Shown here: in pieces, positions 48,549 to 57,958 of the stretch
Numbering within the stretch: position 1 is the first letter of the stretch
Layout of the letters: each line of letters starts with the position of its first letter
Origin: Liolophura sinensis
Lineage: Eukaryota; Mollusca; Polyplacophora; Chitonida; Chitonidae
NCBI RefSeq assembly: GCF_032854445.1
Contig: NC_088297.1
Coordinates: 9,946,163-10,010,162, forward strand
Length of the DNA: 64,000 bases
Reading direction: 5' to 3'
Translations under genes and position numbers: made by a program
Notes under the pieces: generated by a model
What the model saw: only the letters and a program-made list of their open reading frames with translations
What the model was told of the DNA's origin: nothing
Databases searched by the model: none

Positions 48549-49646
48549 TCGATCACCAAGGCAGTTCTATTTCCACCAGGTAACTCGGCAATTTTCGATC
48601 CTTAGTTATAATTCACAAACCTACGAAAATAATTAGAAGATGTTGAACAACCCACTGTCCACATTTTGGAGACACAGGGAACTGATTCGACCTCAAAAGC
48701 AAATTCTAACAAATGACTTAGTACACCTAAACACTTTAGGCCAGGAACTGTTCTACCGGTCTATGAAACTGGCTATTTTCGCCGCCATGGGTCAATAAAT
48801 AAAAAAAGAAAAACTGCAATGGTAAGAAGGCCGTCAACTGAGAAAAAATTTATGAAGAAAATTAAGAAACCAAAAGAATCAAAGGACCCGCTTAACATAT
48901 GAACAGGCAGACTTAAAATCGAAGAATCAATTGCATGAAGCCTGCCATCCTTCTCCTCGTATACATTTGTCGCACTTGTTACAAACACAGATTTCCAGTT
49001 CGGTGGTTTTTCGTGGACGGCGTTCGGTATTAGTGACGAAGGTACTTGTACAGCACGTCACAAGAGCGGCAGCAAAGGAATCATTATCTATCAAGCCTGC
49101 TAATTGTGTTCATATCCATAGATATTTTGTTCTATCTCTATCCCAGTTGTTATTATTGCTGTCATCGCTATTATTATTGTTATTATTATTAGAGTTATTA
49201 TTATTACTATTTTTAATTATTACGTCTTTTCCTCGAAAACAACGTATTTGTAATCTGCTTAAATTATCGCAGTATATATTGACTGAACTCAAAGATAAAA
49301 CGAACGCAAATTTGTAAATAGATTAGAGACATAGTAAACAAAAACCAAAAACAAACAAATGTAAAATGTATTAATAAAAGCACTGGTTTGACGAGCCACG
49401 GCATCAGAAAGAGAAGTGGCCCTAAACCCAGCATTTCAACAAAAAAGCCAGTCATTTGACTTTCAAGTGGCTGATAGGACATTTACCTACAGGCCTGATC
49501 TTAACTGCGGAATTTGTCTGGATTCTTTACCGGTACCTTGTTCTAAGCGAGTACAGTGAACTTGGTTGAATTTTCGGAAGTCACTGATTTACCGTTAGAA
49601 AAGTCACCTGTTACCTAGATATCTTCACAATTCGTCTCCCAAAGCC
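48549..49646. other. Z segment upstream of relic D; decayed small secreted-peptide frame possible
   Basis: It is duplicated at 55016-56086. ATG at 48935 opens a 32-codon frame beginning MKPAILLLVYIC, which looks like the start of a signal peptide. A second, overlapping +1 frame (48939-49103, 55 codons, no ATG) ends with a GTCTARHKSGSKG-type cysteine-containing end. An ancestral secreted peptide broken by a frameshift would look like this, but I recognise no family. The 128-codon frame at 48931-49317 owes its leucine run to the ATT microsatellite. Confidence 0.4.
49147..49222. repeat. (ATT)n microsatellite
   Basis: Imperfect ATT/GTT trinucleotide run; the same run at 55608-55683 appears unchanged. 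Confidence 0.9.
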
Positions 49647-50064
49647 ATGGGTCTTTCAGTTTGCCTTTTAGTGCTGATGTACCCTTTCGTAGTTACCTCC
49701 GGATATATAATCAAGGTTGACCAGATCTGTAAGTATTATCCTTTTTTTCGTGATTTGACAATTTTCAGTCATGTGTGACACAAGTCTGTGAAGGCCTACA
49801 GCTAAAAACATAGCTGAAATTTGTTCAAATACACAAAATCACGATATTTTCAAAATATAAATAATAAATAGAACATTGCACAGTGAAGGCTGAATATCCT
49901 CTTTTTATTAAATATCTTTCTTGTTTCTGCTCCAGACCTGTGTATCTTGGCGTATCACGTCGTACTGTAACGAGGAAGCTGCCCATGAAACCCAAAAAGC
50001 AATCAGACTCACCGTTTGTTTAATTGGATCTCCTTCTTTAGACTTCCGTCGCTCTTTTATCTAG
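49647..50064 (+). pseudogene. Ly6-type relic D (first and last exons only)
   Basis: The first exon, 49647-49728, is 82 nt like copies A and B. It encodes MGLSVCLLVLMYPFV followed by SGYIIKVDQ, a signal peptide, and is followed by GTAAGT. After only about 207 nt, an AG acceptor leads to a last-exon relic from 49936 (TCVSWRITSYCNEEAAH). The two middle exons, with most LU cysteines, are gone. The CC pair has become WR, and a join of the two remaining exons would not keep phase. The relic runs into a family-2 SINE and stops at 50062-50064. Its signal peptide differs clearly from copies A to C, so it comes from another lineage of the family. Confidence 0.8.
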
Positions 50065-50300
50065 TGCTGCTTCACTGAAGGCAGTGAAGGTGAAAGCCAT
50101 CATGCTGAACGCCAAGCGAGGAAGTTACAACTTAGGTTTTAGGTGTGACTCGACTCAGGATTGACCATGGATCTGCCGTTCCCAAAACGGACGCTCTACC
50201 AACTGTGCTATTGGGGTCGGTATGTATGCATGTACGCTTGGGGTTTACGTCATATAAAGCAATTTTCGGTCGTATGACGACGAGTCATTCCGTGTGTGTA
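50042..50300 (-). mobile_element. SINE (family 2), two nested partial pieces
   Basis: 50042-50222 is the middle and tRNA-like head (CATGCTGAACGCCAAGCGAG ... GACGCTCTACCAACTGTGCT). 50230-50300 is a piece of tail (GCTTGGGGTTTACGTCATAT). The matching region at 56655-57000 has a longer version, so this copy lost its left part together with the end of the exon relic. Confidence 0.85.
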
Positions 50301-50805
50301 GGGCGAGTCCATTATCTTTTCCATGACCTTTCAAATCCCAGTGGACATCAGCGAAGGGTATCATGAATGAACGGATACAGAAATGCATGGTGCACATCAA
50401 AGTGTCCACTATCCTGAGTTCTATCTTGTCGACATTTCAACTGGTGTACTCTCCGGTACTTGTGCCAAATCAAAGGAAGAAACTATAGTCAGTCCCTAAG
50501 AAGGACCCTTAAGTTATTTGCCGAAAAAGTCACTGAGATTCGTGACAAGATTAAAACTTTGTTTTATAGTATTGATCTTGATATGTCAACATTTGTGTTT
50601 TCGGGCACAGAAATGTTAGCTTTAAAGAAATCTTGGAGGGAATCACTCGTTAAATTTTACAAGTATTTCTTTTTGGATTTGAAAAAAAAATAATTGTTTT
50701 TTCGCGTGACAAAGTTAATTCAATAAATTGTAAAAAATCCTTCAAAACATGTATATTTTTAACTAAGATGATGGATATCTGAATTGTGATGTTATCATTT
50801 TACCT
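50301..50805. other. No gene; shared non-coding segment
   Basis: 50540-50800 matches the extra part of X copy 2 (38860-39110). 50445-50545 is shared with 57055-57155. The short open frame at 50460-50693 spans this mixture and has no recognisable domain. Confidence 0.65.
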
Positions 50806-51122
50806 ATTTTGAAGGCTGCTATTATACTGAGTAGTATCCGGTTTCCCCCGAAACTTCGCCATAAACATGGTCTGAATACTCAGTAAGAAAGGGTGAAAGT
50901 TAAACAACAAACATATGTACAAATTAATAAGAAAGACATGATCGGTCACATTAGATGGGTCAGAGATTTATTTTAATTTCACAAAACTAGCACATAACAC
51001 ATTTAGCACACAACAGACAGCACTATAATTAGTAGAAAGCTGTAAGAAATCATCTGAAAGATTCATTCGACCGCACTTCGAAAAAGTGATCAAAGGTAAA
51101 TTGCATCCGTCCAACGAAATCG
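50806..51122. other. 3' flank of Ly6-type copy C
   Basis: Nearly identical to the 3' flank of copy B. AATAAA on the minus strand at 50967-50972. Confidence 0.75.
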
Positions 51123-52609
51123 TTAATTGGTCATCAGCAACATCATCACGTGACCCAGGAGGTAGACTGGCCAATAGGAGAACTCGCTACAAGTGGCAGC
51201 TCCAATTAAGGAAACGGACTGCCTGATTGCTGTTTGGTTGTCATGGGCAACTTCCTCGTTACAGGAAGATGTTGTGCAGCAAGATATACACGTCTGGAAC
51301 AGAAGCAAGAAAGATTTTTTTTTTTGATTGGTGTTTTACGCCGTACTCAAGAATATTTCACTTATACGACGGCGGCCAGCATTATGGTGGGCGGAAACCA
51401 GGCACAGCCCGGGGGAAACCCACGACCATCCGCAGGTTACTGGGAGACCTTCCCACGTACGGCCGGCGAGAAAGCCAGCATGAGCTGGACTTGAACTCAC
51501 AGCGACCGCATTGGTGAGAGGCTTCTGGGTCATTACGCTGCGCTAGCGCGCTAACCGACTGAGCAAGAAAGATACTTAATACATCTGTTGAATTAAGATA
51601 TTGAATTTAAAATATCACAATTTACATTGATCGATAATACACGTCTTCTCCATCTAGCGGACAATTTTACTTCTTCACACTCGAATATTTCACCTTCCTT
51701 GGAAAACGAATGTTACTAACCTTCACATTCGTTGCTTTGTGCGTCCTACAACCGACATTGTGTCTCGTACATTGCTCAGGAACCACGCATCTTTTCTCCA
51801 CACGCACCATCGAGATTCCACCTGTGACGTCACTGAAAGTGTGTAGTGTCTGGCATGCGGAGTGACCTGAAAACAAAAAGCGATGCTACAAATTACACAA
51901 GGCAGATAAATATGGCTGAAGACGAACTGTGTCGCAAACCTATACTCGGAATAACAAGCGCATAACAACTACCATTACGTGGAATGTGTTTCTCTTCAGG
52001 CTACAGAGCGACGTAATCGATTGGCCCAAAACGTCACTTTATAGAAGAAGAAATTCTTGCGTAGAACTGGCCGACTTCATGGTAAATCCTGGTACTGTTA
52101 AACGAATATTACTACAGCTTCCCATAGGGACAATACTTGTCCGGCGCCCAATCGTTAGGGGCTTACACTCGAGGTTACTTCCCTTGTTAGGACAGGTCCA
52201 ACACGTGATTCCTGAAAACATAATGAATGTTTTATTAGTAAAATGTAGTTTTAATGATTTTATTTCTTGAAAACATCCTGCATTTGGTCATAAAACACAA
52301 TCCAGAATATTAGATTTGCTAGTATGAACATCTTTCCATGAAAACCATTCTGCCGTCAGTTTTGTAAATATTTAACACGGCGCAAAAGTCCAATCCAATA
52401 CATACACATATAAATACACACATAAATATATATATATACACACAGAAATGATTTACAAGTATGCACTAAACATGATTATGCAGTTTTTTATGTGACTGCA
52501 ATACTTCCGAAGGTGCATTATACTTACGATTCTGGTCAAGCTCGATCGTGTAACCGGAAATCAGTACGCAGGTGTACGACAGGAGAAAGAAGGGAACTGA
52601 AAGATCCAT
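51123..52609 (-). pseudogene. Ly6/uPAR-type copy C (4 exons, broken)
   Basis: Exons lie at 52528-52609, 52123-52211, 51721-51866 and 51123-51293. The first, third and fourth keep the standard lengths and open frames. The second exon has an 8-bp insertion (about 52158-52165, GGGGCTTA) that shifts the frame after the third LU cysteine, and its splice donor reads GG where GT should be (52121-52122). In exon 4 the tyrosine before the last CN is serine. A SINE sits in the last intron and another insertion in the leader. It is closer to copy B than to A. Two independent lesions make a functional product unlikely. Confidence 0.85.
51316..51561 (-). mobile_element. SINE (family 1) in the last intron of copy C
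   Basis: Full-length element with an eleven-T tail on the left and CTAACCGACTGAG at the right. AGCAAGAAAGAT flanks it exactly on both sides (51304-51315 and 51562-51573), a 12-bp target-site duplication. It inserted only about 22 nt from the exon-4 acceptor, in the region of the branch point and pyrimidine tract. Copies A and B lack it. Its body is close to the family consensus, so the insertion is young. Confidence 0.96.
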
Positions 52610-52782
52610 GGCTTTGGGAGAGAAAATCTTCAGTAAAAACTGTGTCTTGTGCTGGCCTGTTGTCTAACGGTAAATCGGCGGCTTTTGGAAAGGTGAGCCA
52701 AGTCAGCTGATTCCTCAGTTAAAACCAGGTCTGTAGGTGGGGTATGCGAGTCAAGTCCGAGTCGGATGATTGAATGATAGAC

Positions 52783-53193
52783 TTTTGTTTATTTTGTTTA
52801 TTTACTGGTTTTAGGGCCACTTTCCTGGCGGATATCGTGGCCCATCAAATCAGTGTTTTATTTTTTTTTTTTTTAACATATGAATATTTTGGTTACATAA
52901 CAGCAGTGCGTTGGTATACTATTTACATATGTACATGAGTCAATTAGTGGGATTAACCTCTTTGTGGTAGCATGTTACAGCTTATTCTATAGGTTCAAAT
53001 GCTGCCATGGTCATTTAACAGAAAGGGGATAAATAGTAAGCTATTTACAGGGATTATCGTTATCTTTACATTAGAAATACATAGATCTGCATTAAAAAAT
53101 TACAATGAGTTGCCTATACAGAAATTTACACAGAGAGAAAACAACAGTAGTGCCTTTATTTATTGGTTAACAGTTTTGTTCTCTTGCTTCCTA
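52783..53193. mobile_element. ~410-bp insertion in the leader/promoter of copy C
   Basis: Absent from the same place in copies A and B, where GATAGACCAAG-type sequence is continuous. GATAGAC stands on both sides (52776-52782 and 53194-53200), consistent with a 7-bp target-site duplication. It contains a T run and CTGGTTTTAGGGCCACTTT, whose reverse complement recurs near 55853. Its family is unknown to me. Confidence 0.7.
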
Positions 53194-53214
53194 GATAGAC
53201 GAGGAAATGACGGC

Positions 53215-53247
53215 ATTTTATACACGTCGTAAAACATGATCACGTGA
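53215..53247 (-). promoter_or_regulatory. Displaced promoter of copy C
   Basis: TATAAAAT (53215-53222) and the ATCACGTGAT palindrome correspond to the promoters of copies A and B, but the insertion has moved them to about 610 bp from the start codon. Confidence 0.55.
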
Positions 53248-53290
53248 TGTAAACGATAGGGGTTATGATACAAAACCCTTACCCCCCTTG

Positions 53291-53785
53291 TTGAAGCCAG
53301 GTGAGATTTTTAGAAGGCTTCTGAGAAAAACTGGGAAGTGGTCAACATCTCTGGGTGGTAGTTTGGATAGATCGCTGTGGCGTAATGGTGTCATTTTGAG
53401 AGGAGATTCCAGCTTTTCACGGGGGCAATTGATCCTCAGGGAGGTATACAGACTTCCACATAACTTAGGACACACTTTGAGAGTGGCTTTTCACTCTCCA
53501 GTGAATGAATTAAAAAGGTGTTTGTACAGGAATCATGAGGATAATCAGTGAACAAAGGTAAAGAACTAAAATCTGTTGGGTGTCTTAGTTCCATATCTAC
53601 CTGTGAGCAGAGACACAATCTGCTCTGGGTGTCAGACGTCTGCCAACAGGGGTCTTATAACCACAGGTAAAGTGATCAAACCACAGAGGGTTATAACGGA
53701 CACAACAGATATAGTCCTCAAGCTAATGTGTTTTCGCTCAGGACTCTTCACTTTGATGGGTCGTTGTTGTTGTTGAGAATAAGTC
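53291..53785 (+). repeat. R element, left arm of the second inverted repeat
   Basis: Counterpart of 46869-47365 in the duplicated module. Confidence 0.88.
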
Positions 53786-54506
53786 AAACTTAATGGCACG
53801 GAATATCCCGTCCTGCATAGCTGTATTACCTGGAAAGACGTTGATTAAGGTAAGGTGTTTTCCATACGTGCATTTCAACGCTTGGTTTGTCACAGTCATT
53901 AAAACATTTTATCCTCAAACTTTTTTCATTTGTCTTAAAAGCCAGATACGATGTAAAACAAAATTGTTGAAAACAACATGGCATTGTTTTAATAGAAAAT
54001 ACCGTCCTCTTAAAAGTGGGTATTGATTGGCTACAGTTTATTCTGTTAAATGTATTTGTTTATTCATCTAACTATTAACCCTTTAAAAAAATTATACTAG
54101 AGAATCAGACAGAATTTAAAATAGGCAAAATAACATCACAATTTACATACCCATCATCTTAGATTTAAAAAATGTATGTTTTATGAATTTTTTTACAATA
54201 GTGTTAATTAACTCTGTTGTGCGAAGAGGAAAAAGTAGTTTTTAGAGTCTAGAAAAAAACAGTGAAAATAGAAATATTAAAACCTTAGTAGAATAGTAGA
54301 ACACTGCTTAACACTGACTTTCAATTAATTTAGTTATAACAAATTCAATATAGAACATTATTAAAGTAGGAGACACAACGTTATAATCAAGGTGACTTGT
54401 TGAGCTTGAATATACATATATGAAAAAGCCATTTGATTAATTAACAATCTCTCAGGTAAGGAATCGGATCATTGAGCTAACACTCATCATTTAACCTAAC
54501 TTTATT
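53786..54506. other. AT-rich spacer of the second inverted repeat
   Basis: Counterpart of 47366-48081; no gene. Confidence 0.7.
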
Positions 54507-55015
54507 ATATACAACAACAACCCATCAAGGTGAAGAGTTCCGAGTGGAAACACATCAAGCTTGAGGGCCGAATGTGTTCTGTCCGTTCTAACGCTCTGTG
54601 GTTTGACCACTTTATCTGTCGTTAAAAGACCCCTGAGGACAGACTTCTGATCACCCCTCCTCCTCACCTCATGGCAGATTATGACCCTACTCACAACTAC
54701 ATGTAGATATGACCCAGTGGAACTAAGACACCTCGCAGACCCCTGTTTTTTTTTTCCTCTGTCTAATGATTATCCTCAATGATACCCTCATAAACATTTT
54801 TTAATCCATTAAATCAAGAGTGAAAAGCCACTCTCAAAGTGTGTCCTAAGTTATGTAGGAGTCTTTATACCTCCTTGAGGATCAATTGTCCCCGTCAAAA
54901 GATGGAATCTCCTCCCAGAATGACAGCATTACGTCGCAGCGGTCTATCCAAACTACCACCCAGAGATGTTGACCGCTTCCAGTTTTCTCAGAGGCTTTCC
55001 AAAACTCACCTGGAT
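54507..55015 (-). repeat. R element, right arm of the second inverted repeat
   Basis: Counterpart of 48082-48548, and slightly longer because it keeps the GGTTTGACCACTTTATCTGT part that the other has lost. Confidence 0.88.
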
Positions 55016-56086
55016 CACCAAGGCAGTTCCATTTCCACCAGGTAACTCGGCTATTTTTGATTCTTAGTTATAATTCACAAATCTACGAGAATAATAAGAA
55101 GATCGTGAACAACCCACTGTCCACATTTTGGAGACACAGGGAACTGATTGGACGTCAAAAGCAAATTCTAACGAATGACTTAGTACACCTAAACACTTTA
55201 GGCCAGGAACTGTTCTACCGGTCTATGAAACAGGCTATTTTCGCCGCCATGGGTCAATAAATTAAAAAGAAAGACTGCAATGGTAAGAAGGCCGTCAACT
55301 GAGAAAAAATTTATGAAGAAAATTAAGAAACCAAAAGAATCAAAGGACCCGCTTAACATATGAACAGGCAGACTTAAAATCGAAGAATCAATTGCATGAA
55401 GCCTGCCATCCTTCTCCTCGTATACATTTGTCGCACTTGTTACAAACACAGATTTCCAGTTCGGTGGTTTTTCGTGGACGGCGTTCGGTATTAGTGACGA
55501 AGGTACTTGTACAGCACGTCACAAGAGCGGCAGCAAGGGAATCATTATCTATCAAGCCTGCTAATTGTGTTCATATCCATAGATATTTTGTTCTATCTCT
55601 ATCCCAGTTGTTATTATTGCTGTCATCGCTATTATTATTGTTATTATTATTAGAGTTATTATTATTACTATTTTTAATTATTACGTCTTTTCCTCGAAAA
55701 CAACGTATTTGTAATCTGCTTAAATTATCGCAGTATATATTGACTGAACTCCGTAAATTTGTAAATAGATTAGAGACATAGTAAACAAAAACAAACAAAT
55801 GTAAAATGTATTAATAAAAGCACTGGTTTGGCGGACCGAGGCATCAGAAAGAGAAGTGGCCCTAAAACCAGCATTTCAACAAAAAAGCCAGTCATTTGAC
55901 TTTCAAGTGACTGATAGGCCATTTACCTACAGGCCTGATCTTAACTGCGGAATTTGTCTGGATTCTTTACCGGTACCTTGTTCTAAGCGAGTACAGTGAA
56001 CTTGGTTGAATTTTCGGAAGTCACTGATTTACCGTTAGAAAAGTCACCTGTTACCTAGATATCTTCACAATTCGTCTCCCAAAGCC
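55016..56086. other. Z segment, second copy
   Basis: Almost identical to 48549-49646. The small ATG frame starts at 55396. Within the overlapping +1 frame the only change I see (AAA to AAG) is silent for that frame. Confidence 0.5.
55608..55683. repeat. (ATT)n microsatellite, second copy
   Basis: Same imperfect ATT run as at 49147-49222. Confidence 0.9.
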
Positions 56087-56500
56087 ATGGGTCTTTCAGT
56101 TTGCCTTTTAGTGCTGATGTACCCTTTCGTAGCTACCTCCGGCTACATAATCAAGGTTGACCAGAACTGTAAGTATTATCCTTTTTTTCGTGTTTTGACA
56201 ATTTTCAGTCGTTATGTGCGACGTCACGCTATATACACAAGTCTGTGAAGGTCTACAGCCAAAAACATAGCTGAAATTTGTTCAAATACACAAAATCACG
56301 ATATTTTCAAAATATAAATAATAAATAGAATATTGCACAGTGAATGCTAAATATCCTCTTTTTATTAAATATCTTTCTTGTTTTTGCTCCAGACCTGTGT
56401 ATCTTGGCGTATCACGTCGTACTGAAACGAGGAAGCTGCCCATGAAAACCAAAAAGGAACCAGACTCTCCGTTTGTTTAATTGGATCTCCTTCTTTAAAC
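56087..56500 (+). pseudogene. Ly6-type relic E (first and last exons only)
   Basis: Counterpart of relic D: an 82-nt first exon (56087-56168, donor GTAAGT) with an intact signal peptide. A last-exon relic from 56393 has the cysteine codon TGT of CN changed to TGA (56423-56425), a stop. The missing middle exons are shared with D, so that deletion came before the module was duplicated. Unlike D, the exon relic continues to about 56500 before other sequence begins. Confidence 0.8.
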
Positions 56501-56654
56501 GAAGTCAACATACATGTACGTTATGATTTACACAAGTTTGGCTGTCTGACGCTGATGGAAATGATGCTGTTTGTCATGTTAGTTATCGCGTCACATGACG
56601 GCTCATTAGGTCAAGTCTAGTGTTAAGCATGTGTTTCCCATGTAACTCGTATGT

Positions 56655-57000
56655 ATGAGTGAATGCTTGGGGTTTAACGTTGTACTTAGAATCCTTAGAA
56701 TGTGTGCAATGTGCCTCCTTCTACAAGACGGATTTCCACCTTTAGCAGCACTAGATAAAAATCTAGTGCTGCTTCACTGAAGGCAGTGAAGGTGAAAGCC
56801 ATCATGCTGAACGCCAAGCGAGGAAGTTACAACTTAGGTTTTAGGTGTGACTCGACTCAGGATTGACCATGGATCTGCCGTTTCCAAAGCGGACGCTCTA
56901 CCAACTGTGCTGTTGGGGCCGGTATGTATGCATATACGCTTGGGGTTTACGTCATATAAAGCAATTTTCGGTCGTATGACGACGAGTCATTCCGTGTGTG
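56655..57000 (-). mobile_element. SINE (family 2), nested pieces
   Basis: 56655-56922 is a longer version of the element seen at 50042, followed by the same tail piece at 56936-57000. Inside it AGCAGCACTAGAT and ATCTAGTGCTGCT form a perfect 13-bp stem with a 4-base A loop (56744-56773), a local inversion made within the SINE. Confidence 0.85.
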
Positions 57001-57338
57001 TAGGGCGAGTCCATTATCTTTTCCATGACCTTTCAAGAAATCGCAGTGGACATCTGGTGTACTCTCCGGTACTTGTGCCAAATCAAAGGAAGAAACTATA
57101 GTCAGTCCCTGAGAAGGACCCTTAAGTTATTTGCGGAAAAAGTCACTGAGATTCGTGTACGACTACACCGAGAGTGTAACAGCAAAATTAGCGGTACCCA
57201 CGTCAATCGCTTGAGGAAGGGTTATTTTTTGTTGGCCCGATTAAAGAAGCATGGCTCCGGAACATGCGGATTCTGCAAAACCTGCAATTCCATGTTTTTG
57301 TAGTACATATAGATTACTTTCCTTTTAATGGATTACCG
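57001..57338. other. End of the duplicated module; no gene supported
   Basis: 57055-57155 matches 50445-50545. The similarity stops near 57160, the right border of the duplications. A 92-codon frame (57025-57303) ends in SGTCGFCKTCNSMFL, a possible CxxC pair, but the frame crosses the duplication border and I do not call it. Confidence 0.5.
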
Positions 57339-57492
57339 TACGTGGGAAGGTCTTCCAGCAACCTGCGGATGGTCGTGGGTTTCCCGCGGGCTCGGCCCGG
57401 TTTCCTCCCACCATAACGCTGACTGCCGTCATATAAGTGACATATTCTTGAGTTGGCCTATGGCATAAAACTCCAATCGAATAAATAAATTG
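57339..57492 (+). mobile_element. SINE (family 1), head-truncated
   Basis: Begins at CGTACGTGGGAAGGTCTTCC and ends with (AAAT)n; the tRNA-like head is missing. Confidence 0.88.
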
Positions 57493-57787
57493 TCATGGAT
57501 AATCCGCCCTTGACGTCAGGTATCAGTTCACCTATATATCCAGTGCTGTTAGCATATGTACTGCTGTGATTTCTTGTAAAGTTAACCACTTTTGAATCAT
57601 TGCAATTTTCAAAATTTGAAATAAATTTTTAGATTTTATTCTGTGGTGAGGTTTAACATTTTGATTTACTGTCAGAAATTGCTTTGTACAAATCGGTCCT
57701 AGAGACCTCTCTCATATAAGGCCTAGTCTTTAAATGTCACGACGATGAACGTTGCCACAGATGTATGTAAAGTGTACTTAGCACTAT

Positions 57788-57958
57788 TTTGGCGCCTCCG
57801 TGGCCAAGTGATTCTCGTGCTAGAGCAGCAGATTGACCGAGAAGCCACATAATGCGGTTGCTTTGAGTTCGTACGTCAGAATTGGTAACAACTTGCGGAT
57901 GTATTTCCGCGGGTTGCTTGGGTACGTCTTAAAACACAATCTAATAAATGAAATAAAT
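57788..57958 (+). mobile_element. SINE (family 1), old and deleted internally
   Basis: GGCGCCTCCGTGGCCAAGTG, a B-box-like CTTTGAGTTCGTA and a short tail with AAAACACAATC remain; several internal parts are gone. Confidence 0.75.

Noticed and set aside
48931-49317. 128-codon protein with a leucine-rich membrane segment
   Set aside because: The leucine run is an ATT/GTT microsatellite and the C-terminal part changes with a small indel in the second copy.
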